Source: Streptomyces sp. SID3343
GTDB lineage: Bacteria; Actinomycetota; Actinomycetes; Streptomycetales; Streptomycetaceae
Direction: 5' to 3'
Assembly (NCBI RefSeq): GCF_009865215.1
Contig: NZ_WWJX01000766.1
Span: 1-43,773 of the forward strand
Length of the DNA stretch: 43,773 bases
Shown here: piece after piece, positions 1 to 8,476 of the stretch
Layout: each line of letters opens with the position of its first letter
How positions within the stretch are numbered: the stretch's first letter is position 1
Program-made: the position numbers and the translations under genes
The notes under the pieces: generated by a model
Told to the model about the DNA's origin: nothing
What the model saw: only the letters and a program-made list of their open reading frames with translations
Database searches by the model: none

Positions 1-313
1 CCTCAACCCGAGCAGATTGAAGACACTTCCTAGGACGCCTGGTTCACCGAACACGAGTCGACGAACGACCCGGTGCCGCAGCCTCGCGACGACACCGGAG
101 AGAGGGGGCCCGAAACCGTCCCGAGACCCCCGTCGCCGTCCTGGCCCCGGGCGATCCGGGCCGTCCGCGCCTGGATCGCTCCCTGGATCGCGCTGCAACG
201 CTACTGGCGGGCATGGTCGAACGCGCCCCCACCCACACAGTTACAAGCCCTGATGAACTCGGTCGGTCCAGGCCACGGCCTCCACCTTTACCTCCCGAAC
301 TAACAAACCACCG
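1..313. other. Left flank, no convincing gene
   Basis: Several overlapping frames are open, but none gives a recognisable protein. A plus-strand frame from a GTG at 73 to a TAA at 301-303 contains a Trp/Arg-rich stretch (WIAPWIALQRYWRAW) that could be the tail of a gene beginning outside the window. It ends just before the insertion element. I assign nothing here. Confidence 0.4.
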
Positions 314-331
314 CTAGTGTGATGCGCCAGA
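314..331 (+). repeat. IS630 left inverted repeat
   Basis: The sequence ctagtgtgatgcgccaga is the exact reverse complement of 1663-1680. The TA at 315-316 is the presumed target duplication. Confidence 0.93.
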
Positions 332-363
332 TTTTCCAGCTCTAAGTTGCTAGCGTCTTTGTC

Positions 364-1680
364 ATGTCGCGTTCGGCGGAGTTCGTGTTGACGGAGGACG
401 AGCGTGGCGAGTTGGAGCGCTGGTCGCGGGGTTCGTCGAGGTTGGCGGTGCGGGCGCGGATCGTGTTGCGGTGCGCCGAGCCCGACGTCGTGTACGCGCG
501 GGTAGCCGCCGACCTGGGCGTGTCGGAGATGACGGTCGGCAAGTGGCGGAAGCGGTTCGCGCGGTCGCGGCTGGAGGGCTTGGAAGACGCGGGCCGATCC
601 GGTCGGCCGAAGGCCGTCCTGGTGTTGACGGACGTCGAGCGTGCGCAGTTGACGCGGTGGGCTCGTCGGGCGAAGACCTCGCAGGCCTTGGCGCTCAGGG
701 CCAGGATCGTCCTGGCCTGCGCGGACGAGGCGTCGAACAAGGAAGTGGCCGTTCGTCTGGGCACCACGGCGTCGATGGTGACCCGATGGCGGCGACGGTT
801 CGTGGAGTCCCGACTGGAGGGCCTGGCCGACGAGTTGCGGCCGGGCCGACCGCCCTCGATCCTCCTCGACCGGGTCGAGGACGTCGTCGTCGCGACATTG
901 GAAACCTCGCCGCGGGACGCCACCCACTGGTCGCGGGCCTCGATGGCGGAACGCACCGGCCTGTCGAGGTCGACGATCGGACGGATCTGGCGGCGGTTCG
1001 ACCTCAAACCCCACGTCCGGGACACGTTCAAGCTCTCCACGGACCCGCAGTTCGTCGAGAAGGTCGTCGACGTCGTCGGGCTCTACCACCATCCGCCGGA
1101 GAAGGCCGTGGTGCTGTGTGTGGACGAGAAGTCCCAGGTCCAGGCGTTGGATCGCTCGCAACCGGTTCTGCCGATGATGCCGGGCATGCCGGAACGGCGC
1201 ACCCACGACTACCAACGACACGGCGTGACGAGCCTGTTCGCCGCGTTCGACATCGAGGACGGCAGCGTCATCAGCTCGCTGCATCGTCGCCATCGGGCCG
1301 TGGAGTTCAAGAAGTTCCTGGTCAGGATAGACAAGGCCGTGCCGGCCGAACTCGACGTGCACCTGATCTGCGACAACTACGCCACCCACAAGACCCCCGC
1401 GATCAAGGCATGGCTGGCGCGGCACCCACGCTTCCACGTCCATTTCACGCCCACCGGCTCCAGTTGGATCAACCAGGTCGAGCGATGGTTCGGACATCTG
1501 ACCGACAAGCTGATCCGCAGAGGCACCCACAGATCGGTCCAGGCCCTCGAAGCCGACATCCGTGAATGGATCCGGACCTGGAACGAGGACCCGAGACCGT
1601 TCGTCTGGAGCAAGTCCGCCGACGAGATCCTCAATTCCCTAGCGAAATATATCGCCAGAATTTCTGGCGCATCACACTAG
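364..1680 (+). CDS. IS630-family DDE transposase
   Basis: Cut-and-paste transposase of 438 aa acting on the flanking inverted repeats. The N-terminal part (about residues 1-170) holds two similar helix-turn-helix units, each ending in a K/RWRxRF-type segment, which recognise the element ends. The catalytic RNase H-like core follows: first Asp in VLCVDEKSQ, second Asp in ICDNYATHK, and Glu in SSWINQVERWF, in the spacing expected for IS630. Length is normal for the two-HTH type and no frame break is present. The ATG at 364 is the first in-frame Met after the left repeat; no clear ribosome-binding site precedes it. The stop TAG lies inside the right inverted repeat. Confidence 0.95.
   Translation: MSRSAEFVLTEDERGELERWSRGSSRLAVRARIVLRCAEPDVVYARVAADLGVSEMTVGKWRKRFARSRLEGLEDAGRSGRPKAVLVLTDVERAQLTRWARRAKTSQALALRARIVLACADEASNKEVAVRLGTTASMVTRWRRRFVESRLEGLADELRPGRPPSILLDRVEDVVVATLETSPRDATHWSRASMAERTGLSRSTIGRIWRRFDLKPHVRDTFKLSTDPQFVEKVVDVVGLYHHPPEKAVVLCVDEKSQVQALDRSQPVLPMMPGMPERRTHDYQRHGVTSLFAAFDIEDGSVISSLHRRHRAVEFKKFLVRIDKAVPAELDVHLICDNYATHKTPAIKAWLARHPRFHVHFTPTGSSWINQVERWFGHLTDKLIRRGTHRSVQALEADIREWIRTWNEDPRPFVWSKSADEILNSLAKYIARISGASH
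1663..1680 (-). repeat. IS630 right inverted repeat
   Basis: Perfect reverse complement of the left end. It contains the last codons and the stop of the transposase, so element end and gene end coincide. Confidence 0.93.
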
Positions 1681-2044
1681 CGCACCGACCACATCCACCA
1701 CCGCACACTGGACCTGCATCGCTCCGCCCCCGGCCGACACCGCCGCGAGAGCACAGTGTGCGTCAACCGCGCGGACGTCCATTTCGGCCTGAACGCGCCA
1801 GGGCACCCGAACACGTGGTCGTTCGCAACGCGTGCTCGTCCGACCCGACCGTCGCCGCAGTGCCGTGCCCGTGGGGCGTCGAAACCGTGCCGCGCTCCAA
1901 GAAGTGGCACCGCGCCGACCTCGACGAGCGCCGGGGCCTGCCGGCCTGGGTGGGCAACCCGGCCGCAGCCGGGCCTCGCCGGCCGAGCTCCAAGCGGTGA
2001 CCGCGGGCGCCTGATCACGCCTGCCTCGACCTCGCGCTCGTTAC
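1681..2044. other. Gap between IS630 and the MarR-GNAT gene
   Basis: GC-rich sequence open in several frames on both strands. One plus-strand frame reads a stretch (ETVPRSKKWHRADLDERR) that looks mildly protein-like. It has no start or recognisable family, so I do not call a gene. Confidence 0.4.
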
Positions 2045-2058
2045 CTGACTAGAGTCAG
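2045..2058. promoter_or_regulatory. Putative MarR-type operator
   Basis: CTGACT-AG-AGTCAG is an exact inverted repeat with 6-bp arms and a 2-nt centre. It ends 3 nt before the ATG of the MarR-GNAT gene and covers the ribosome-binding region. The position fits autorepression by the N-terminal MarR domain. No experimental support. Confidence 0.65.
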
Positions 2059-2061
2059 AGA

Positions 2062-2961
2062 ATGGATGCCGAGCAGATCGAGCGGGTACGGCGGTTCAAC
2101 CGCACCGTCACCGAACGGGTGGGCGTGCTCCACGAACGCTATCTGGGGCGCGATCGGCCCATCGGCGAGGCTCGGCTGCTCTGGGAGATCGGCGAGCAGG
2201 GCCGGGACGTACGGCGGCTGCGCGAGCGCCTCGGGCTCGACTCGGGATATGTCAGCCGTCTGCTGCGCTCCCTGGCGACCGACGGACTGGTGACAGTGGA
2301 GCCGCACCCCCGGGACAGACGGGTGCGTACCGTCCGGCTCACCGACGCAGGCCGTGTGGAGCGCGCCACGCTCGACGGCCGCAGCGACGAGTTGGCCGGC
2401 TCGCTGCTGGAGCCGCTCAACACCGACCAGCGCGCGCGGTTGGTCGCCGCCATGGCCGAGGTGGAGCGGCTGCTGACTGCGGCGACGGTCACGCTGGACG
2501 CCGTCGACCCGGACCACCCCGACGCCCGGCACTGCTTGGAGTCCTACTTCAGCGAGCTGCAGGAAAGCTTCGACACCGGCTTCGACCCCGAGCGGAGCCT
2601 GCTGCCCGACGCGGGCGAACTCCGGCTGCCGCACGGCCTGTTCCTGGTCGCCCGCTTGCACGGTGAACCCGTCGGGTGCGCCGGCCTGAAACTCCCGCCC
2701 CGCGCCCCCGGCGAGATCAAGCGCATGTGGGTCGCACCCCACACCCGGGGCCTGGGCCTCGCCCGCCGGCTGCTGACCGAACTGGAGGCACGGGCGGCCC
2801 GGCACGGCCACGACGTACTGCGCCTGGACACCAACAAGGCGCTCGACGCCGCGATCGGCCTGTACCGCTCCCACGGCTTCCGCGAGGTCGCCGCCTTCAA
2901 CGACGAGCCCTACGCCCACCATTGGTTCGAGAAGCCGATCGCCGGACCAGCGTCGGGGTAG
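2062..2961 (+). CDS. MarR-GNAT fusion: regulator with acetyltransferase domain
   Basis: A 299-aa two-domain protein. Residues about 10-145 form a winged helix-turn-helix of the MarR family, with recognition region LGLDSGYVSRLLRSL and wing HPRDRRVRTVRLTDAG. Residues about 150-295 are a GNAT N-acetyltransferase with the acetyl-CoA loop RGLGLARRLL. The fusion is widespread in actinobacteria; it is generally assumed to sense or modify a small molecule and control nearby genes, but the substrate is unknown. The ATG follows a palindromic site typical of MarR operators, suggesting autoregulation. No likely target gene is adjacent: an IS lies upstream and decayed sequence downstream, so the partner may have been lost. 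Confidence 0.92.
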   Translation: MDAEQIERVRRFNRTVTERVGVLHERYLGRDRPIGEARLLWEIGEQGRDVRRLRERLGLDSGYVSRLLRSLATDGLVTVEPHPRDRRVRTVRLTDAGRVERATLDGRSDELAGSLLEPLNTDQRARLVAAMAEVERLLTAATVTLDAVDPDHPDARHCLESYFSELQESFDTGFDPERSLLPDAGELRLPHGLFLVARLHGEPVGCAGLKLPPRAPGEIKRMWVAPHTRGLGLARRLLTELEARAARHGHDVLRLDTNKALDAAIGLYRSHGFREVAAFNDEPYAHHWFEKPIAGPASG

Positions 2962-3706
2962 AGCCCGCGCGAGTCGGCCGGTACAGCGGCGGCGACCGAG
3001 CTGAGTCGGAGGCCGCCCTCGCGCCGGCCCGCGAGTTCAAGGCCCACGCCCCGCACTGCCGGGTAATTTTGGCGGTGTACGAGATGAAGAGGCTGGGACG
3101 GGACGCGCCGGAACTGACGGCCCCGTCCGACCACTTGACCGCCCACGGTCTGGTGCCGGAGATGCTCGCCGGGCCGCTGCCCGGGACCCACGGCCCCACC
3201 GGGCCGGGCGCATCCTGTCAACAACACCGGTTGCCTGCCCGGCCCCACCTGCACCGGGTCCGACGGCCTGTGGGGACCGGGCTGGGCGAACAACCCGGCC
3301 AACCCCAACTACCCCCCGAACCGCACCCCGTTCCTGGCATACACCTACGCCGACGCCGCGCACCCGAGCGACTGGCCCTACCAGGAACGAGTGGGGCCGT
3401 GTCGCGGGCATCGGGTGACGGCGCGGGCGTCCAAGGTTCGGTCCACCGCGCGGAGTTCGGTCGGGTGGGCCTTGCGGGGCATCGGGAACACGTCCGGTCC
3501 GACGACCGGAGCGTGTGGTCGCCCCGCTCGCGGTCGTCGTGGCGGGGATCGGTCATGTGTTCGATGGGCAAATTCGCGGCCGGTCCCGGGCCGCCTTCGA
3601 CTCGCGGTCGCGTACGAGTTGTCGCAGGGGCCTTTCGCGGCCCTCGGGGACGTGGTCGCTTCGCACGGTAGGCGTACGGTCCGAGGATGGGGACCGTGCT
3701 CGCGGG
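2962..3706. other. Long gap with a possible remnant of a secreted protein
   Basis: No intact gene. On the plus strand, 3211-3390 reads without stops as a Gly/Asn/Pro/Trp-rich peptide (segments NNTGCLPGPTCTGSDGLW and PNRTPFLAYTYADAAHPSDW). Its composition looks like an exported protein, not frame noise. It has no start and merges into non-protein-like sequence near 3395. I cannot name the family. Confidence 0.3.
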
Positions 3707-3919
3707 TCAGCCGTAGGTGAAGAACAGTGCCCACGTCACGTGGTTGTAGCCGCACGCCGACCGGTCGTACGTCCACAGGCCCTGGTCGACGCCCCTGGCG
3801 CGCGTCGACTCGCACGAGAAGGCAACCTCGCCCACCGTCCACGGGTTTTCCCAACGGAACCGACCATCCGTCCCGGATCCTGCAAATCCACAAGCCACCG
3901 GCCGGACAAAGCCGAGCAA
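3707..3919 (-). pseudogene. Possible 3' fragment of a secreted protein, family unknown
   Basis: The minus-strand frame ending at 3707 reads a protein-like tail with several aromatic residues and two Cys (segments WENPWTVGEVAFSCEST and YDRSACGYNHVTWALFFTYG). The upstream part runs into a 15-bp direct repeat and has no signal peptide or ribosome-binding site. I read it as the C-terminal piece of a small exported protein whose start is lost. It could also be a chance open frame. Confidence 0.3.
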
Positions 3920-3976
3920 GACACCAAAACCCAGGACACACAGCCAAGATCCAAAGTCCCAGATCCTGCAAATCCA
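3876..3976 (+). repeat. 15-bp direct repeat pair
   Basis: gatcctgcaaatcca occurs at 3876-3890 and again at 3962-3976, 86 bp apart, in a locally A-rich patch. It could be the footprint of a past rearrangement. No mobile element is visible between the copies. Confidence 0.6.
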
Positions 3977-4262
3977 ATGGTCAACGCATGATCAATTCGA
4001 CAAGTTCTTTCAAAACAGCCGGGACGGAGCAACCGCCGGATCACGTTCAGGCCAATCTCCAGGACGGCCGGCACGCGCTCGCGCGAAGGCTTCCACGGCC
4101 GGACAGGCCGGCGTCACCAGCACAGCATCGAGAACCGGAAAGCGGCCTGAAGCACCTTCAGCCTCTGACAGCCCGTCCCGGCAACCGGCAGCAGACGGCC
4201 GAAATCGTGCGCTCGGCAAGAGCGCCGGAACCACGGCACGGGAACAACGCGTATCTCTTGCC

Positions 4263-4706
4263 ATGGACAATGCCTCTGGGTACAGCGCCCCGTACGCCTT
4301 CATGATCCCGCTGATCCTCGGTTCGTTTGTTCTGATCATCGGAGTGCGGAACATTGGCAAGACCAGAAAACTGCGGCGAACCGGAGCAATGGCGAACGGG
4401 GAGGTTATCCGTCATAGCCACAGCTCCAGCGACAGTGGACAGAAATTGCACTCCCCCATTGTGGCGTGGCAGACCCCTGAAGGCAGCGAACATGAATACT
4501 GCCCCAGCATGCACAGGAGCGGGAAGGGCCGCTTCAAGCTGGGCACCCGTGTGGTGATCTACTACGATCCGGCCGATCCTGACCGCGCCATTCTCAAGGG
4601 CTACGACGGAGGCTTCGGCTATTGGCTCTTCGCGGTATTCGGCGCCGTGGTATTCGGCATCGGGTTGTTCCTTCTCGCAACGGTGCCCCAGGGTGGCTCT
4701 TTTTAG
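4263..4706 (+). CDS. DUF3592-like membrane protein
   Basis: A 147-aa protein with a transmembrane helix near residues 10-28, a central soluble beta-rich domain (about 35-115) and a second helix near 119-141. The central part holds the pattern typical of DUF3592: a P-V/I-V-x-W/F-type strand (HSPIVAWQT) and a late VVIYYDPADPDRA segment. Function of the family is unknown. The N-terminus is hydrophobic from residue 9, so it probably sits in the membrane with the beta domain on one side. It stands alone, and the sequence around it is degenerate. Confidence 0.75.
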   Translation: MDNASGYSAPYAFMIPLILGSFVLIIGVRNIGKTRKLRRTGAMANGEVIRHSHSSSDSGQKLHSPIVAWQTPEGSEHEYCPSMHRSGKGRFKLGTRVVIYYDPADPDRAILKGYDGGFGYWLFAVFGAVVFGIGLFLLATVPQGGSF

Positions 4707-4762
4707 CAAAGCAGGGCCTGCGCCGCCGTCCGGCCCGGGGGCGGCCCCGGGTCCCCTCACGC

Positions 4763-5340
4763 GGGCGCTTCGCCGGCACCGGGTGCGTCCGCACTGCGAG
4801 CCCTGCAAAGTCTCGAACGGCCGCGACGTCGCGGTGATCGCCCATCCCCCGGGTCAGGAAATCCGGTTCGACTGGACGGAGTTGCCCGATCCGCCCGAGC
4901 AGTCGGGAGCCGCGAACACACCCATCTGTTGGTCGGCGCGCTCGCGCATTCGAGTCGGTGGCGGGCGGTGATCGCCGAATCCAAGGACTTCCCGCACTTG
5001 GTCCAGGTTCACAAGCCGGGTGGGGGATGCTGGTGACGCGCCGGCTCGGCGAGGACTACCTCCACATCGTCACGGCCGGCCGGGCCGTGGCCGCCCGCCA
5101 TCACCGCGTCCCGCGCGGAGGGGGGCAGAGCATCCGCGACGCCGGCCATGTGATCGCCCTGGAACGCGCGGTGTTGGAGTCGTTCACCGACCGCGAGCCC
5201 TGCCGGACCAAGATTCGGCGCCCGCTCGCCCAAGCCGCCCTGGAGGAGGCCGACCGCCTGCGGAACGCAAGTTCCGGGGCGAGTTCGGCCAAGCGTGTGG
5301 TGATCGACATGTCCGCCTATACCGCCGACCGCCGTGGTCA
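4763..5340 (+). pseudogene. IS21-family transposase (IstA) remnant, internally deleted
   Basis: Pieces of the large IS21 transposase appear in order. First is RRHRVRPHCEPC followed by VIAHPPGQEIRFDWTELPD (start of the DDE core with its first Asp). After a frame change near 4915 comes HLLVGALAHSSRWRAVIAES and KDFPHLV. The sequence then jumps near 5015 to the C-terminal part (RRLGEDYLHIVTAGRAVAARH, then RDAGHVIALERAVLESFTDR), which ends around 5340. Most of the catalytic core and the N-terminal DNA-binding region are absent, and no IstB helper ATPase gene is nearby. The element is dead. Confidence 0.8.
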
Positions 5341-5710
5341 GGGCGGCGATCAGCCGGGCATGGCGACGTCGGCGGGCAGGCAGGTCCAGGCGGGCGGGAA
5401 TCGCGGTCACTCACGCACCATGCCGCGCCGCATCCGCCGGTGCCTCCCGTTCTCGTGAACATCACCCCAGCCGATCGGCAGGCGCCTCCCGGCGTCATGA
5501 CGAACCGACTTCACAGCTCATGATCAAAGCCACGCGGACGCGGTGCGCGGGTGCGTGCGGGCGGTCAGGGCATGTCGCCGGACCAGTGCAGGCGGCCGTC
5601 CGGCGGGGTCGCGTGGTCGTACATCGACCGGCCGCCGGCGTAGTGCCCGTAGGTGGCGATCAGGGCCACGCCGTGCGGATACGGCGGTTGCCGGTCATCG
5701 ATTCCGTTGG
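5341..5710. other. Gap between IS21 remnant and pentapeptide gene
   Basis: No intact gene. On the minus strand, 5565-5720 reads a protein-like tail (NGIDDRQPPYPHGVALIATY, then SMYDHATPPDGRLHW) ending in a TGA at 5565. It is not in frame with the pentapeptide gene stop just upstream. It may be an alternative C-terminus reached by another frame, or the end of a lost gene. Confidence 0.35.
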
Positions 5711-6825
5711 TCAGGGACTCGTGGTCCTTGTGGGGGCAAGTGTCAACCCCGCCGGTACGGGGATCCCGGCCGCAAACGACAAGCCGGGCGGGCAGCTCCC
5801 CGACGCGCCGGAGAAGTCGACTGTGCCCCCGGAAAATTGTGCGCCGACGAAGCCGATCGCGCCGCCGGAGAACTCCGCGCCAGAGAAGTCGACCGCGCCA
5901 CCGGAGAACTCCGCGTTGACGAAGTCGACCCTGCCGCCGGAGAGCCGCCGGAGAACTGTGCGTGGGTGAAGCCGACCCTGCCGCCGGAGAACTGCGCGCG
6001 GGAGAAGACGACCGCGCCGCCGGAGAACCTCGCGCCGACGAAGTCGACCGCACTGCCGGAGAACTGCGCGCGGGAGAAGTCGACCTTGCCGCCGGTGAAT
6101 TGTGCGCGGGTGAAGTCGACGGTACCGGTGAGGCCGGTGGTGGGGTCGGCGGTGAAGACGGCTTGGGTGAAGTCGCCGCCGTCGAAGACGACGTCGGTGA
6201 AGTCGAGGTCGTGGCCGCGCCAGGAGTGAGGGTTGGTGGCGGGGTCCAGGCGTAGGTGGTCGCGGACGAGGCGGATGACGGTGTGGCGCACCTGGCGCAG
6301 GGCGAGGTACTCGTGGTGGGCGATGGTGTCGCCGGCGGGCAGGGCGGTCTCGGGGGTGTAGGGCAGCCGGAGGTAGGCGCACAGGACGTCGATGCAGGCT
6401 TGACGGAGGTTGGTGGTGGTGGGGGCGTCGTCGGCGAGGCCGGTGAGGGCATGGACGCCGCCGAGGCGGACGGCGGGTGATTCGTGGCCGAGTTGGGTGA
6501 CGGCGGTGGTGAAGCGTTCGGTGTGCAGGGGGGTGGCTTCGCGTAGTGCGGCTTCCTCGTCGACGCGTTGGCGTCGGTAGGCGACGACGAGGGCGCCGGC
6601 GCCGGCGACGACACCGAAGGAGAGCTTCACGAGGTCGAAGAGGGTCTTCGAGGACAGTCGGCGTTCGTGTTCCAGGCCCTGGGCGTCGAGGAGGTTCCAG
6701 GTGACGGCGAACACGGCTGCGGCGATCAGCACGGCACCGGTGAAGACGAGGGCCAGGACGGGTCCCACGGGCCACAACCGCAGCCCACGACGCCCGGGCG
6801 CGCGACGCAACGGGAGAGGACTCAT
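5711..6825 (-). pseudogene. Membrane-anchored pentapeptide-repeat protein, frameshifted by an 11-bp duplication
   Basis: The protein starts at an ATG at 6825, preceded by GGAAGG at good spacing. Residues about 15-40 form a transmembrane helix and residues about 65-85 a second hydrophobic segment, followed by a charged linker. Residues about 185 onward are pentapeptide repeats of the A(D/N)FxG type (DFTRAQFTGG, DFSRAQFSGS, VVFSRAQFSGG), which fold into a right-handed beta helix. At 5933-5954 an 11-bp unit is duplicated and shifts the frame. Without it the repeats continue (DFVNAEFSGG, DFSGAEFSGG) to a TGA at 5711. Actinobacteria carry many such membrane-tethered proteins of unknown role. Confidence 0.85.
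5933..5954 (+). repeat. 11-bp tandem duplication that breaks the pentapeptide frame
   Basis: gccgccggaga occurs twice head to tail at 5933-5943 and 5944-5954. Removing one copy restores a continuous repeat pattern across the joint. Eleven is not a multiple of three, so the duplication is the frameshift. Confidence 0.9.
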
Positions 6826-6989
6826 ATCCGGGCCTTCCGTTGTCCGCACGGGGGCCCACCGACCGGCTCGGCACCGGTCGTGCCGTCGGGAGACGGGGGG
6901 GTCGTCCTGACCCGTCCCGTACCAACGGCGGGGGTAGGCAGGGGTGTTGTCGGTCATGGTCGCGACCGTACGCGCCGGGCCCAGCCGGC

Positions 6990-8011
6990 GTGGACGGATT
7001 GGTATTCTCTCGTCACCCACGACCACAAGTCGGGTCTGTGGCTGATGGAAGGGCTCTACTTCAAGGGCGCCGAGGACGAGGACGGCACCAAGATCCCCGC
7101 AGGCGAACTCCGGCACGACCCCTGGGTCGTGATCGAGATCGTCTCCCGGGCCATCGCCGTGATGGAACGGCTCCCCCCGTCCGCTGGTCTTCCCGAGGTC
7201 GATCGACCCCCACACCCGCCAGTGGGCGAACCAGAAGCGCCGGGGAGGCGCCCGCACCGGCCACGGCATCGTCAAGGACCTGACTGCCTTCGTGGCCTGG
7301 GTCAACACCCACTGCGAGGCGCTGGGACGCCGCCCGGACGCGATCCCTGCCGACGAGCACGGATCGCTGGCACCCAGCCGATTCCGGCGCACGTTGGCGT
7401 GGTTCATCCGCCGTCGGCCGCAGGGCTGATCGCCGCCTCGATCCAGTACGGCCATGCCCATATTCGGATGCTCCAGGGCTATGCTGGGACGTTCGAGTCC
7501 GGCTTTCCCGACGAATTCTCCTTCGAGGACTGGCTGTTCCGCATCGAGGGCCTGGCCGAGGACGAGCAGAAGCTCGCCCACGGCGAGCACGTCAGCGGCC
7601 CGGCTGCCGATGCCTATCACTTTCGGGTGACAGCGGCGAGTCGTGAGTTCGCCGGCCGCGTCCTGACCAGCGAGCGCCAGGCCCGCGACCTCGTCGGCAA
7701 CCCGCTCCTGCAGATCCACCACGGCCAGGGCATGACCTGCGTCCTCAACCCGGCCACCGCCGCCTGCCGGCTCCGAGGGACGGCCGACGGCCCGATGGTC
7801 ACCCCCGACCTGAACGACTGCCGCCCCAAATGCCCCAACCTGGTTCGCACCGACCGCGACATCGAGCACGTCCGCGAGCAGGCGGCCGGCCTCGCCGAGA
7901 TCGTCGCCAACCCCCCTCGCCCCACCACTGCGACACGAGCGTGGCCGACACGAGCTCGACCGGTTGAGGCGGATCATCGATGCGCACCAGCAAGGAGCCG
8001 CCGACCTATGA
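6990..8011 (+). pseudogene. Tyrosine-recombinase-like integrase, N-terminus missing, three frame breaks
   Basis: The C-terminal half of a large actinobacterial site-specific integrase. It runs through GLWLMEGLYFKGAEDEDG and PWVVIEIVSRAIAVMERL, then LAPSRFRRTLAWFIRRRPQG (catalytic Arg region), then YGHAHIRMLQGYAG (His and the nucleophile Tyr). A Cys cluster follows (MTCV, ACR, DDC/DCRPKCPN). Frame breaks lie near 7175 (C6 run), 7427 (G3 run) and 7920 (C6 run). Correcting each by one base gives a continuous reading that ends in TGA at 8009-8011, overlapping the next start by ATGA. About 400 N-terminal residues of the usual protein are not present upstream, so it cannot be functional even if the breaks are consensus errors. 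Confidence 0.85.
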
Positions 8012-8436
8012 CGAAGATTCCGCTCAACGGCGAGACCGACCCGACCCGCCGGGCGATCATCACCGCAATGAACCGGCTCCTCGCGGGAACCCCGCAGCGG
8101 TCCAACGGCCGGCTCAACATCACCCGGCCGGCCATCGAAGCCGACCTCAAGCGCCGGCACCTCACCCACCAGCACCCCGACCTCAAAAACCTCTCCCAAG
8201 AGCAGGTCGCCAAGAGCGAGGCCCAACGGCGGAGCCACGTCCGGTCCGCCGACACCTTCGAGGAGCTCAAGAGGAAGCACATCGACCTTCAGGCCCACTG
8301 CCGGTTTCTGGAGGCGCGGCTCCAGAACTACGCGACCGCTCTCGATCTGATGGCGCTGGAGAACACGGCGCTGTCCGGCCGGGACGCCGAGGCGGCCAAG
8401 GTCCGGGTCATGCCACGGCGGCCGCACATGCCATGA
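8008..8436 (+). CDS. Integrase-coupled coiled-coil protein
   Basis: A 142-aa soluble protein. Its N-terminal half (about 10-70) looks like a small helix-turn-helix (GRLNITRPAIEADLKRRHL). Its C-terminal half is a predicted coiled coil (FEELKRKHIDLQAHCRFLEA). The ATG overlaps the stop of the integrase frame (ATGA), and an AAGGAG lies 10 nt upstream, so the two were translationally coupled. The same pair recurs in actinobacterial mobile elements, where this gene probably assists integration, as an excisionase or accessory DNA-binding factor would. That role is inference from position. The frame is intact although its partner is broken. Confidence 0.8.
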   Translation: MTKIPLNGETDPTRRAIITAMNRLLAGTPQRSNGRLNITRPAIEADLKRRHLTHQHPDLKNLSQEQVAKSEAQRRSHVRSADTFEELKRKHIDLQAHCRFLEARLQNYATALDLMALENTALSGRDAEAAKVRVMPRRPHMP

Positions 8437-8476
8437 GATCGCCGACGCAAGGAGGTTCCTCTTGGTCGGGTGCTCT

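Larger units (their letters stand above)
314..1680 (+). mobile_element. Complete IS630-family insertion sequence
   Basis: The single transposase gene is bracketed by perfect 18-bp inverted repeats at 314-331 and 1663-1680. Each repeat carries a TA dinucleotide one base in from its outer edge (315-316 and 1678-1679). IS630/Tc1-mariner elements target and duplicate TA, so the mobile unit is best read as the DNA between these two TAs. The identical ends and unbroken transposase point to a recent, possibly still mobile insertion. The right repeat also supplies the transposase stop codon and contains an internal palindrome (1653-1669). Confidence 0.93.

Noticed and set aside
2676-3671. 331-residue Arg/Pro/Gly-rich open frame overlapping the MarR-GNAT gene
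   Set aside because: A shadow of the GNAT coding frame that stays open through GC bias; no family-like segment.
6568-8436. Single 622-residue plus-strand protein
   Set aside because: It joins noise, two integrase pieces and the separate coiled-coil gene through an accidentally open frame. The integrase frame actually shifts three times.
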